A stretch of DNA of 64,000 nt from Olsenella intestinalis (GTDB lineage: Bacteria; Actinomycetota; Coriobacteriia; Coriobacteriales; Atopobiaceae): assembly GCF_023276655.1 (NCBI RefSeq), contig NZ_JALGRK010000001.1, forward strand, positions 186,001 to 250,000, given 5' to 3'. Under the pieces are notes generated by a model that ran no database searches, was not told where the DNA came from, and saw nothing but the letters and a program-made list of their open reading frames with translations. The position numbers were made by a program, and so were the translations under genes. Shown here one piece after another: positions 9,182 through 17,189 of the stretch (positions within the stretch are counted from its first letter, which is position 1; every line of letters begins with the position of its first letter).

Positions 9182-10162
9182 ATGAACCCTACCAAGAACC
9201 TCAACCTCACGAGCGAGTGGGACAAGGTGTTCCCGCGCGACGAGCGCGTCGACCACTGCAAGGTGACCTTCGCCAACCGCTACGGCATCACGCTGGCAGC
9301 CGACCTCTACAAGCCCCGTGGCGCGGCGGAGCCCCTGCCCGCCCTTGCCGTGAGCGGCCCGTTCGGCGCCGTGAAGGAGCAGTCCAGCGGCCTCTACGCG
9401 CAGGAGATGGCCGCGCGCGGGTTTCTGACCGTTGCCTTCGACCCGTCGTTCACCGGCGAGAGCGCGGGCGAGCCGCGCCGCGTGGCCTCCCCCGACATCA
9501 ACACCGAGGACTTCTGCGCCGCCGTGGACTACCTCTCCTGCCGCGACGACGTCGCCGCCGAGCGCATCGGCATCATCGGCATCTGCGGCTGGGGCGGCAT
9601 GGCGATCAACGCCGCGGCGCTCGACCCGCGCATCAAGGCGACCGCCGCGATGACCATGTACGACATGAGCCGCATCGCGCGCGAGGGCTACTTCGGCGCC
9701 GACGACACCCGCGAGGCCCGCGACCGCCAGCGCGCGGCCTGGGCCGCCCAGCGCACGGCCGACTTCGCAAGCGGCGAGCCCGTGCGCGCCGGCGGCGTCG
9801 TCGACCCCCTGCCCGACGACGCGCCCCAGTTCGTCCGCGACTACCACGACTACTACAAGACCGAGCGCGGCTACCACGAGCGCTCGGGCAACTCGACCGA
9901 CGGCTGGAACGCGACGGGCACGATGTCCTTCCTGAACCAGCCGCTCCTGGCGATGGCGCCCGAGATCGCCAGCCCCGTCCTTCTCGTCCACGGCGAAAAG
10001 GCCCACTCGCGCTACTTTAGCGAAGGAGCCTTCGAGCAGCTCACGGGCGACAACAAGGAGCTCATGATCATACCGGGCGCCAACCACGTCGACCTCTACG
10101 ACAACTTCGACGCCATCCCCTTCGACAGGCTCCAGGACTTCTTCGAGAAGGGACTGCGCTAG
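9182..10162 (+). CDS. Alpha/beta hydrolase with predicted Cys nucleophile (dienelactone-hydrolase-like)
   Basis: A 326-residue cytoplasmic alpha/beta hydrolase. The nucleophile elbow reads GICGWGG with Cys135 where most family members have Ser, as in dienelactone hydrolases and YcjY-like proteins. A likely acid position lies around HGEKAHSRYF and the catalytic His is in GANHVDLYD near the C-terminus. The ATG follows AGAGGAGAAGAGC, so the ribosome site overlaps a copy of the 9-mer GAGAAGAGC. It is driven by the MerR-type promoter at 9104-9134 and followed after 52 bases by the CMD-cupin gene, suggesting one inducible operon. The substrate is unknown; a lactone or ester from detoxification of a reactive compound is plausible. 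Confidence 0.85.
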   Translation: MNPTKNLNLTSEWDKVFPRDERVDHCKVTFANRYGITLAADLYKPRGAAEPLPALAVSGPFGAVKEQSSGLYAQEMAARGFLTVAFDPSFTGESAGEPRRVASPDINTEDFCAAVDYLSCRDDVAAERIGIIGICGWGGMAINAAALDPRIKATAAMTMYDMSRIAREGYFGADDTREARDRQRAAWAAQRTADFASGEPVRAGGVVDPLPDDAPQFVRDYHDYYKTERGYHERSGNSTDGWNATGTMSFLNQPLLAMAPEIASPVLLVHGEKAHSRYFSEGAFEQLTGDNKELMIIPGANHVDLYDNFDAIPFDRLQDFFEKGLR

Positions 10163-10214
10163 CCGAGAAGAGCCCACGCCACCGCTTACGCCCACATCGA
10201 AAAGGAAGCACCGC

Positions 10215-10988
10215 ATGGCAGACAGGATCACCCAGACCGCGGGCCGCGACCAGCTTGGCGCCTTCGCCCCCGACTTCGCCCACTTCAACGACGACGTCCT
10301 CTTCGGCGAGAACTGGAACGCCGCCGGCATCGACACCAAAGAGCGTTGCATCGTCACCGTCGTCGCGCTCATGGCGCAGGGCATGACCGACTCGTCGCTC
10401 GCCTACCACCTGCAGAACGCGAAGGCCCACGGCGTCACCCGCGAGGAGATCGCCGCCATCGTCACGCACGCCGCCTTCTACGCCGGCTGGCCCAAGGCCT
10501 GGGCAACCTTCAACCTCGCCAAGGAGGTATGGGCCGACGACGACACGGCCGACGCCGACGGCGCCGACGCCGCGATGCGCGCCCACGCCGCCCAGATGGT
10601 CTTCCCCATCGGCGAGCCCAACGACGCCTTCGCGCAGTACTTCGTGGGCCAGAGCTACCTCGCGCCCGTCTCGACCGAGCAGGTCGGCGTCTACAACGTG
10701 ACCTTCGAGCCGGGCTGCCGCAACAACTGGCACGTCCACAACGCGACCTCCGGCGGCGGCCAGATCCTGGTCTGCGTTGCCGGACGCGGCTACTACCAGG
10801 AGGAGGGCAAGCCGGCCGTCGAGCTCACGCCCGGCTCGGTCGTCAACATCCCCACCGGCGTCAAGCACTGGCACGGCGCCGCGCCCGACTCGTGGTTCTC
10901 CCACCTCGCCATCGAGGTCCCGGGCGAGAACACCGTGAACGTCTGGCTCGAACCGGTCGCCGACGCCGACTACGCCGCGCTGTCCTAG
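10215..10988 (+). CDS. Carboxymuconolactone decarboxylase-cupin fusion protein
   Basis: A 257-residue two-domain protein. Residues about 20-105 form an AhpD/CMD-like helical domain (TKERCIVTVVALMAQG, Cys45, then YHLQNAKAHGVTREEI). Residues about 140-250 form a cupin with the metal-site pattern NNWHVHNATSGGGQ and GVKHWHGA. Such fusions are common in anaerobes beside MerR regulators and hydrolases or reductases and are thought to act in redox or aldehyde stress, but the reaction is not established. AAAGGAAG lies upstream of the ATG. It follows the hydrolase gene with a CGAGAAGAGC copy in the 52-base spacer. Confidence 0.88.
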   Translation: MADRITQTAGRDQLGAFAPDFAHFNDDVLFGENWNAAGIDTKERCIVTVVALMAQGMTDSSLAYHLQNAKAHGVTREEIAAIVTHAAFYAGWPKAWATFNLAKEVWADDDTADADGADAAMRAHAAQMVFPIGEPNDAFAQYFVGQSYLAPVSTEQVGVYNVTFEPGCRNNWHVHNATSGGGQILVCVAGRGYYQEEGKPAVELTPGSVVNIPTGVKHWHGAAPDSWFSHLAIEVPGENTVNVWLEPVADADYAALS

Positions 10989-11083
10989 GCGAGGCGGTCG
11001 TCTCCGCTATCAAGGGCGAGCTCGGCGAGCTCTATCCCGGCCACGACATCTACGTGCAGGTGGACTCCGACATCGACCTGTAG
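10988..11083 (+). pseudogene. Possible 3' remnant of a cation-efflux-type gene
   Basis: Just after the cupin stop, in a different frame, about 31 codons end in a stop and read like the C-terminal tail of a CDF-family cation transporter (ELGELYPGHD, then YVQVDSDIDL). There is no upstream part in this frame, which belongs to the cupin gene, so this would be a fragment left by deletion or recombination. The match is from memory of family tails and is tentative. Confidence 0.35.
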
Positions 11084-11511
11084 TGCCTGCCCTCGCTCGT
11101 TCTATGGGAATGCTTCTATTTGCCGGTCTAAAGCCAAGAACAAATGCATGGAGGCGTTAGTCGCATGATACGGGACTTCGGGGGTCGCGCGAACGGTGCA
11201 AAAGCATGCCTCCGTGGAAAGATTCGAAGGGTGGCCATGCAATTCGGGCGCCCCGTGGCAAGGTTATAGCGACTGCATACCGCCCGCGCCGACAGGCGTT
11301 GCATAAAGAACCACGAACTCCCATATACAAGAGAGAAACTATGCACATACGCCTGGCAACCGCCTGGCATATGCGTGCACCAGATTGCCACGGAGCATTG
11401 TTTTTGCGCACCGGACGCCCCTCACGGACGCCCTCGGAGGGACACGCGCAATCAGGATGCATAGACATCGGCATCGCAGCACGTAACCGCGAAGAATATG
11501 CAATACCGCAA
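11084..11511. other. Gene-free, lower-GC decayed DNA
   Basis: About 430 bases with visibly lower G+C than the neighbours and short broken frames on both strands. I see no recognisable protein, RNA gene or strong hairpin. Together with the flanking remnants it looks like a scar of past insertion or deletion. Confidence 0.5.
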
Positions 11512-11814
11512 TCATCGCGGAGCGCACGAGGGGCGGGGCTGCCTCCCGCCCGCATGCACGACCGCCTCGAGCGGGCGCAGCCTCCCGGGCGCGGGCTCCC
11601 CGTGGCGGGCCCTCGGCGCCGTGGCGAAGCGGTGCCGCGCCACCTGGCCCGCCACCGTCGACGGCGCCCTGCCCGGCTCGCGCGCGATCTCGCGGCACGA
11701 GGTGCCCCGGTCGAGCATCCTCTCGATGGAGTTGCGCTCGTGCCTCGCCAGCCTCGAGTACGGCCTCTCCGGCCCTCGGCAACAGATTGGGGGTTGCGGC
11801 GCCTGGCCCAGCAC
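11512..11814 (-). pseudogene. IS30-family transposase N-terminal remnant
   Basis: On the minus strand a short frame contains PYSRLARHERNSIERMLDRG followed by SCREIAREPGRAPSTVAGQV, the helix-turn-helix start typical of IS30-type transposases in this bacterial class. After about 60 residues the similarity is lost, apparently by frameshift, and the DDE catalytic core is absent. No terminal inverted repeats were recognised. It is a non-functional insertion-sequence scar. Confidence 0.6.
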
Positions 11815-11997
11815 TCAGCCGGACATGTTTCGATGGGTGCGGGATGTGTTTCTCGATGAACTTGAAACTCTACGCGCGCCGACGCAGGGGCGCACGTCGT
11901 CCATTTGCCACTCGCAGCCGCAGGCGTCCTGCTAGCATCAAGCCTGACAGGTATCCCCTGCGGCCGCGCGCGTCACGGCTGCCGAAAGGAGGAGCGC

Positions 11998-13146
11998 GTG
12001 GCGCTCAAGGGCCCCCTCGGGTTCGGGATGATGCGCCTGCCCGTGAGGGGCGGCGACCCCACCGACTTCGACTACGAGCAGATCTGCCAGATGGTCGACG
12101 AGTTCATGGCGGCCGGCTTCACGTACTTCGACACGAGCCACATCTACCACGAGGGCAGAAGCGAGGAGGCCACCCGCAAGGCCGTCGTCGAGCGCCACGC
12201 GCGCGACAGCTTCACCGTGGCCACCAAGTACCCGACCTTCCACATGTCGGGCGAGGCCGAGATCGAACCCGTCTTCGCAAGCCAGCTCGAGAACCTCGGT
12301 GTCGACTACGTCGACTACTACCTCCTGCACAACGTGCACACCATCAACTACGACGGGATCGACGGGCGCGGCGGCACGGTCAGGCGCTACCGGCTCTTCG
12401 ACCACGCGCGGCGCTGGCTCGAGCAGGGCAAGGTGCGCCACCTCGGCATCTCGTTCCACAGCTCGGCCGCGCTGCTCGACCGCATCCTCACCGAGCACCC
12501 CGAGATCGAGTTCGTCCAGATCGCCCTCAACTACATCGACGCCGACAGCGAGCTCATCCAGGGACGCGCCGTCTACGACACCGTCCGCCGCCACGGCCGG
12601 CGCGTCGTCATCATGCAGCCCGTCAAGGGCGGCGGCCTCTCGCAGGTCCCGCCCCAGGTCGCGGCCATGCTCCGCGCGCGCGACCCCCAGGCCACGCCCG
12701 CCGAGTGGGCGCTGCGCTACGCCGGCAGCTTCGACGGCGTCATGGCAACGCTCTCGGGCATGTCGACCATCGAGCAGGTCCGCGAGAACGTCCGCTCCAC
12801 CCAGACGCTCGAGCCCCTCGAAGCAGACGACTTCGCCTTCCTGCACGACGTCGCCCGCGCCTACCGCGACGCCGGCGAGATCGGCGCCGACCTCTCGCGC
12901 TTCGCGGGGCTCACCTACCACGGCGCGCCGGTCACGACGATCCTCGAGGCCTACAACATCTGCCGCCTCATGCCCGACCCCACGTTCTGCGCCGACCACA
13001 ACTACCTCAAGAACACCGTCGCCGAGAACGCCCACCTCGACCTCTTCGGCGACCTGCCCGCCGAGCGCGTGATCCTCGCGGATGGCACCGACGAGACCGA
13101 TCTCGTCGCACGCGCCGAGCGTTGGCTCGCCGAGAATAGCTTCTAG
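11998..13146 (+). CDS. Aldo/keto reductase family oxidoreductase
   Basis: A 382-residue aldo/keto reductase. The GTG at 11998 was chosen because AAAGGAGG lies 5 bases before it. Family features are the N-terminal GFGMMRLP, catalytic-tetrad-like FDTSHIYHEG (Asp and Tyr), TVATKYP (Lys) and YYLLHNVH (His), and a barrel ending near residue 280 with SGMSTIEQVRENV. Close relatives in anaerobes carry a C-terminal ferredoxin-like CxxCxxC segment. Here the extension of about 100 residues is present but has only isolated cysteines (YNICRLMPDPTFCADHN), so the iron-sulfur site appears lost. The product probably reduces a carbonyl compound with NAD(P)H. Confidence 0.88.
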   Translation: MALKGPLGFGMMRLPVRGGDPTDFDYEQICQMVDEFMAAGFTYFDTSHIYHEGRSEEATRKAVVERHARDSFTVATKYPTFHMSGEAEIEPVFASQLENLGVDYVDYYLLHNVHTINYDGIDGRGGTVRRYRLFDHARRWLEQGKVRHLGISFHSSAALLDRILTEHPEIEFVQIALNYIDADSELIQGRAVYDTVRRHGRRVVIMQPVKGGGLSQVPPQVAAMLRARDPQATPAEWALRYAGSFDGVMATLSGMSTIEQVRENVRSTQTLEPLEADDFAFLHDVARAYRDAGEIGADLSRFAGLTYHGAPVTTILEAYNICRLMPDPTFCADHNYLKNTVAENAHLDLFGDLPAERVILADGTDETDLVARAERWLAENSF

Positions 13147-13193
13147 CCTTACCCCGTGACCTCCCACCACTCGTACCAATACCGCCACATCTA

Positions 13194-13210
13194 TACCGCC
13201 ATTGGCGGTA
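13194..13210. terminator. Short palindrome between convergent genes
   Basis: TACCGCC-ATT-GGCGGTA at 13194-13210 is a perfect 7-base inverted repeat between the aldo/keto reductase stop and the convergent ligase stop. It may be a weak terminator or a protein-binding site. Confidence 0.4.
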
Positions 13211-13269
13211 ATGTTTCGTCGGACAGACATGGCCCATCGCGAAGCCAGCAGGCGTGCGCCGCAGGCGCG

Positions 13270-14823
13270 CTACCTCTTGATCTTCTGCGTCGTCGTCTTC
13301 GGGAACTCGGTGTCGCGGTAACGCACCTCGGCGATGCGCTTGTACGGCGGAAGCCTGCGGTTGAGATCCTCGACGTCGGCGTCGACGGTGCGCCCCTCCT
13401 TGGAGTAGACCTCCGCCACGATGCGGTCGCCCTCGCCCGTCACGACGACCTCGCTCACGCCGTCGATGCGCGCGAGGCGCCCCTCGAGCTCCTCGGGCGA
13501 GACGTTCTTCCCGTTGGAGAGGATGATGAGGTTCTTCTTCCGCCCGGTCATGAAAACGTAGCCGTCGTCGCTCACGTATCCCAGGTCCCCGGTGTGGAAC
13601 CACCCGTCCGCAAGGGCCTCGCGGGTCGCGGCGGCGTCGTCATAGTAGCCAAGCATGACGGCGTCGCCCCGCACGCAGATCTCCCCGCCGAGCGTGGCGA
13701 CCTCGAGGCACGAGACCGGCCTGCCGACCGAGTGCGCCACGCTCTTCTCGGCCCTGTTCACCGACACGATCGGCGAGCACTCGGTGATCCCGTAGCCGTT
13801 GTAGATGTTGATGCCGATGTCGCCAAAGAAGTCGACATAGTCCTGGTCGAGGTACGCGCCGCCGCAGATGACGTCGGTCAGCCGGCCACCAAGCCCCTCG
13901 TGGATCTGCCCGAAGAGCCGCCGGCGCACGTCGATGCCGAGCCTCCTCAGGACCCTGCTGAGGCGCAGGGCCCGCCTCAGCCTGCCCTCGCGCCCGTCGG
14001 CCTTGGCCTGTTGCCATATGCGCTTGTGGAGCGTCTCCAGGTAGAGGGGGACGACGCAGAGGCTGGCGGGCCGGTGTCGCACGAGGTCCGCGGCAAAGTG
14101 GCGCAGACCCCGCGAGATGTAGATGGCGTGGCCGCAGACGTACGCGCCGATGACGCCGACGGCGAGGCTGAAGGTGTGGTGCAGCGGCAGCGTCAGGACC
14201 GAGTCGCCCTCCAGCCACAGGTCGAAGATGGAGTAGTAGCTGTCGTGGCTGATGTTCCTCTCGGAGAGCATGACGCCCTTGGGGCTGCCGGTCGTGCCCG
14301 ACGTGAAGAAGATCGCGCACACGTCGTCGGGATCCCGCCGATGCGCGAACTCGACCTCGCCGCGGCCGGCAAGCATCTCGGCGACGTCCGCCATCGACAG
14401 CGTCTCGAGCGCGCGACCCTCGCCAAGCGCCTCGGCCACGTCGGCGTAGGTACGCGAGTGGACGAGAAGAGCGCAGCCACAGCGCTCGACGAGCTCGTCC
14501 AGGTCCGTGACGGGCAGGTCCTTGTCAAGCGGGACGACGACGTTATCCGAGATGATCGTCGCGAAGAAGCCGACGATCCACTCGTAGCTGTTCTCGCCGA
14601 TAAGAGCGATCTTCTCGTGCTGGTACCTGTCATGCAGATGCGAGGCGAGCGCCAGGACGTCGCCCAAGAACTGGCTGCAGCTCTTCTCGGTACGATCGTC
14701 GCCGACGCCATAGACGAAGGCGATGCCCTCGGGGTCACCCTTGACCCGCACCTCGAGCATCGACCTCAGATCGACCGAGTCGATCTGCCGGTAGAGCCTC
14801 TGCCATTGCTCGGTCGTCAGCAC
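13270..14823 (-). CDS. Stand-alone AMP-forming acyl-CoA/acyl-ACP ligase (adenylation enzyme)
   Basis: A 517-residue ANL-superfamily enzyme that should activate a carboxylic acid as acyl-AMP and load it on a carrier. It shows the P-loop TSGTTGSPKG near residues 174-183, the A5 motif GYGITECSPI, GWFHTGDLGY, the hinge region GRKKNLIILSNGKNV and a C-terminal lysine motif TTTQKIKR. It is last in the minus-strand operon condensation protein - carrier protein - ligase, which makes the adjacent carrier protein its likely acceptor. The length is that of a complete fatty-acid-type ligase and there is no fused carrier domain. The substrate acid cannot be read from sequence; a fatty acid is the simplest guess. 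Confidence 0.9.
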   Translation of the reverse strand: MLTTEQWQRLYRQIDSVDLRSMLEVRVKGDPEGIAFVYGVGDDRTEKSCSQFLGDVLALASHLHDRYQHEKIALIGENSYEWIVGFFATIISDNVVVPLDKDLPVTDLDELVERCGCALLVHSRTYADVAEALGEGRALETLSMADVAEMLAGRGEVEFAHRRDPDDVCAIFFTSGTTGSPKGVMLSERNISHDSYYSIFDLWLEGDSVLTLPLHHTFSLAVGVIGAYVCGHAIYISRGLRHFAADLVRHRPASLCVVPLYLETLHKRIWQQAKADGREGRLRRALRLSRVLRRLGIDVRRRLFGQIHEGLGGRLTDVICGGAYLDQDYVDFFGDIGINIYNGYGITECSPIVSVNRAEKSVAHSVGRPVSCLEVATLGGEICVRGDAVMLGYYDDAAATREALADGWFHTGDLGYVSDDGYVFMTGRKKNLIILSNGKNVSPEELEGRLARIDGVSEVVVTGEGDRIVAEVYSKEGRTVDADVEDLNRRLPPYKRIAEVRYRDTEFPKTTTQKIKR

Positions 14824-14882
14824 GCCCAGACCTCACGCATCCTTACGCAGCAGCAATGCGCCCGGGGCGCATCGCCGCTCGG

Positions 14883-15101
14883 TCAGCCGACCTTCTTCTC
14901 CAGATACTCGACGACGTCCTTCACGGTGACGAGGCCCACCACGTCGCGATCCTCGACCGAGATGGAGAACTTCTCCTCGAACTCGCTCACGATGACCGCG
15001 AGGTCGAACGACGTCAGGCCCAGGTCGCCCATAAGCGACGAGTCCTCGCGCACCTCGCTCTCCGTGTACTTCTCGAGTATGCCCTTCACGCTCTCAAACA
15101 T
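14883..15101 (-). CDS. Acyl carrier protein, dedicated to the adjacent ligase and condensation protein
   Basis: A 72-residue four-helix carrier protein. The phosphopantetheine site is LGLTSFDL with Ser31, where most ACPs read DSL; the following EFEEKFSISVED is a typical helix II-III sequence. Its start overlaps the 3' end of the condensation-protein gene by 16 bases and it ends 59 bases before the ligase gene, so all three are probably co-transcribed. AcpS, the enzyme that would attach the arm, is encoded at 44416-44985. Unlike the housekeeping ACP it is not next to fatty-acid genes, supporting a special role. Confidence 0.9.
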   Translation of the reverse strand: MFESVKGILEKYTESEVREDSSLMGDLGLTSFDLAVIVSEFEEKFSISVEDRDVVGLVTVKDVVEYLEKKVG

Positions 15102-16450
15102 GACTCTCCCCTCGACGGAGGTCGCGCAGGCAGGCCGTCGTTCGCGATGCCCCGCTCCACGACGGACTCGACGTCGCGCAAGAGGCCCATGGCCTCGCCA
15201 TCGCTCACCTTGCAGTTATGGTCAAGGTACATCGTGAGCGCGCCCTCGCTCGAGTGCTCCACGATGGACAGCTCGACGAAGTCCGCGAACGCCCCCGGGA
15301 AGTACTCCCGGATCTCGGCCCTGGGGTCGGCATCGAGGACCTCCCTGCGATAGCTCACGAACAGGTCGAAGTAGTTCCCGTACACCTCGGTCGGGTTGGC
15401 GTAGCCCCTGGCGTGCCTGATCGCGGAGAACGCCCGCTCCCTCGTGTCGAGCACGAGCCGCCCGAAGCTGACGTCCGCCGGCACCTCCATGAGCATCGGC
15501 AGCGTGCTCACGAAGAGCCCGACCGTGTTCTTCTCCGCCACGCCCGTCCGGTTGATCGAGAGCGACCCCAGGTGGAAGCGGTCGCCGCCAAGCCTCTCGC
15601 CCACGCAGACCCCGATGGCGGCCAGGAAGACGTTCATCCCCGACACGCGCCGCTCCTCGCAATACGCGTGGACCCTCTCGGACAGCCCCGCATCGAGGTC
15701 GAGGCTGTTCCTCTTTCCCTCGAACGAGAAGAGCTTGCCGGGGAAGCAGATGCTCGGCTCTGGGTGCCTGAGCCATTCGCCCCTGAAGAACTCCCTGTCG
15801 GCCCGCGCGCGCTCGCTCTGCTTGTACGCCTTGTCGCCCTCGAGGAAGTCCTGGTACCCGTATGCCCTGAACGACTCGCCCCTCAGCGCATGCAGGAACT
15901 GGTTGCCCACGAGGACCATCGACCAGCCGTCGGAGATGATGTGGCTCATCTTGATAACGGCACCTGATGCCTCGGGAAGCTGCACGAGCGTGAGCTCGAA
16001 GCACGTTTGCTTCCTGCCCTCGAGTCCAAGCTCCCTCCTGCGACTGGCAACCTTCCTCTGCTGCCGCCAGACGTTGAACGCCAGCCTGGGCCCGGGCCTT
16101 CCGACGCCCTCGAACGACTGGCCCGCACCCTCGCGCACGACGCGGTAGTCGAGGGGCACCGTGGCGTAGAGCGCGGCCCACGCCTCCATGTCCTCGGCAC
16201 TCTCGAAGCGCATGACCTCGAAGACCCGCTCCTCATATGGCTCGAAGTCCTGGTAGGTCTTGCCGTCCTTCTCGATGAAGTACGAGCGCAGCACGTCGTT
16301 CGCCTCAAGCACCTTATTCGCCGCCGCCTGGAGCCTCTCGTCGTCCACCCTCTCGGGGATGAGGACGCTCCCGCACAGCGTGATCTCCTGCGCAAGCCCA
16401 GCCTTCTGCAGGGCATGCATGAACAGCTGGCTGTCGCTTAGCTCAAACAT
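15086..16450 (-). CDS. Stand-alone NRPS-type condensation domain protein
   Basis: A 454-residue single-domain protein of the condensation/acyltransferase (CoA-dependent acyltransferase) superfamily. The catalytic motif HHxxxDG is present as SHIISDG at about residues 169-175, so the conserved second His and the Asp-Gly remain while the first His is Ser. A second family motif reads NTVGLFVSTLPM. The ATG at 16450 was chosen because GAGG lies 6-7 bases upstream; an upstream GTG at 16462 overlaps that site. With the downstream carrier and ligase it forms a minimal system that could condense a carrier-bound acyl group with an amine. Similar three-protein sets have been reported to make fatty-acyl amides in gut Clostridia (from memory). 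The amine partner here is unknown. Confidence 0.88.
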   Translation of the reverse strand: MFELSDSQLFMHALQKAGLAQEITLCGSVLIPERVDDERLQAAANKVLEANDVLRSYFIEKDGKTYQDFEPYEERVFEVMRFESAEDMEAWAALYATVPLDYRVVREGAGQSFEGVGRPGPRLAFNVWRQQRKVASRRRELGLEGRKQTCFELTLVQLPEASGAVIKMSHIISDGWSMVLVGNQFLHALRGESFRAYGYQDFLEGDKAYKQSERARADREFFRGEWLRHPEPSICFPGKLFSFEGKRNSLDLDAGLSERVHAYCEERRVSGMNVFLAAIGVCVGERLGGDRFHLGSLSINRTGVAEKNTVGLFVSTLPMLMEVPADVSFGRLVLDTRERAFSAIRHARGYANPTEVYGNYFDLFVSYRREVLDADPRAEIREYFPGAFADFVELSIVEHSSEGALTMYLDHNCKVSDGEAMGLLRDVESVVERGIANDGLPARPPSRGESCLRA

Positions 16451-16817
16451 GTCGGTCCTCACGGCTTGGCTTCGGACGGGCGTGAATTGCTTGATGCGGG
16501 CACCGTCTCCCTAATGTAACCCACGATAAGGGACGTACGAGGTCCGAGCGGCCACGTCTCGCCTGACTGGCTGAGCCTCGCTGAGCAGCGGCGACTGACG
16601 TCGACGCCCTCGTGTCCTGCCAATCTGGACTCCTGAGGTCGCAGCGAGCCAAGACGCAGAAAGAAAGGGAAAGCTCACCTCGCCTGGTCGTAGTCGAGCG
16701 CACCCACGACCACCAACGGCCTGGGACGTACGAAACCCGGCAGGATGACCAGGGAACGACCACGCGCCACGAAATGGCGAAGCGAGAGTCCGAGTGCTCG
16801 CCACAATAGGAGACAAC
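16451..16817. promoter_or_regulatory. Divergent promoter region of the condensation operon and the precursor peptide
   Basis: This 367-base spacer between divergent genes has no convincing open frame. It holds two exact copies of GGGACGTACGA at 16530-16540 and 16723-16733, each about 80-95 bases from one of the two start codons and each containing the palindrome CGTACG; they could be operators for a shared regulator. No clear -10/-35 pair was found by eye. Confidence 0.4.
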
Positions 16818-17012
16818 ATGGACATCGAGAAACTGGATCCGGCGGTAAAGGCGAAGCTCAAGGGCTGCGAGACACCCGAGGAAATACGCACCCTCGCCCA
16901 GGAGGAGGGTTACGAGCTCTCCGACTCTGAGCTCGAGGGCATTTCAGGCGGATGGGGCAATAGCAATGGGCGTCCCTACGATCCGTGCGACAGTCACAAT
17001 TGGGGCGTGTAA
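16818..17012 (+). CDS. Putative RiPP precursor peptide with Nif11-like double-glycine leader
   Basis: A 64-residue peptide, start fixed by AGGAG 5 bases upstream of the ATG. Residues 1-45 resemble the end of Nif11-type leaders: LKGCETPEEIRTLAQEEGYE followed by LSDSELEGISGG. The Gly44-Gly45 pair is a cleavage site for a C39-type peptidase/transporter. The predicted core (residues 46-64) is rich in Gly, Asn, Asp and Trp with one Cys: WGNSNGRPYDPCDSHNWGV. No modifying enzyme of a known RiPP class and no peptidase transporter is nearby. The closest partners are the divergent condensation-carrier-ligase operon and the TipA-type regulator at 17190. It could also be a simple bacteriocin-like secreted peptide. 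Confidence 0.7.
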   Translation: MDIEKLDPAVKAKLKGCETPEEIRTLAQEEGYELSDSELEGISGGWGNSNGRPYDPCDSHNWGV

Positions 17013-17081
17013 CGCATGTTATCGGGGTAGTTTTAGAAAAATGAGAGAATATGCCCCTTAAACAGACTCTATTTGTGCCGA

Positions 17082-17132
17082 TCGTTATTCCCACTCTACG
17101 ACGACATCCGCAGGGCCTTGGAGGACAAGTAA
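17082..17132 (+). pseudogene. Possible 3' end of a lost gene before hairpin A
   Basis: A short plus-strand frame ending in ...FPLYDDIRRALEDK and a TAA at 17130-17132 lies immediately before the hairpin at 17140-17167. It has no start or upstream part. It could be the tail of a deleted gene whose terminator is still present, but it is too short to identify. Confidence 0.25.
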
Positions 17133-17139
17133 CGCGGAA

Positions 17140-17167
17140 GGCCGCTTGTCAGCTTTGACGAGCGGCC
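17140..17167. terminator. Terminator hairpin A flanking the TipA-type gene
   Basis: Arms GGCCGCT (17140-17146) and AGCGGCC (17161-17167) plus an inner GTC/GAC pair form a stem-loop just downstream of the regulator stop on the minus strand. It resembles the hairpin at 18021-18047 on the other side of the same gene. Confidence 0.6.
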
Positions 17168-17189
17168 TCCCTTCATGCCATGCGGTTCG

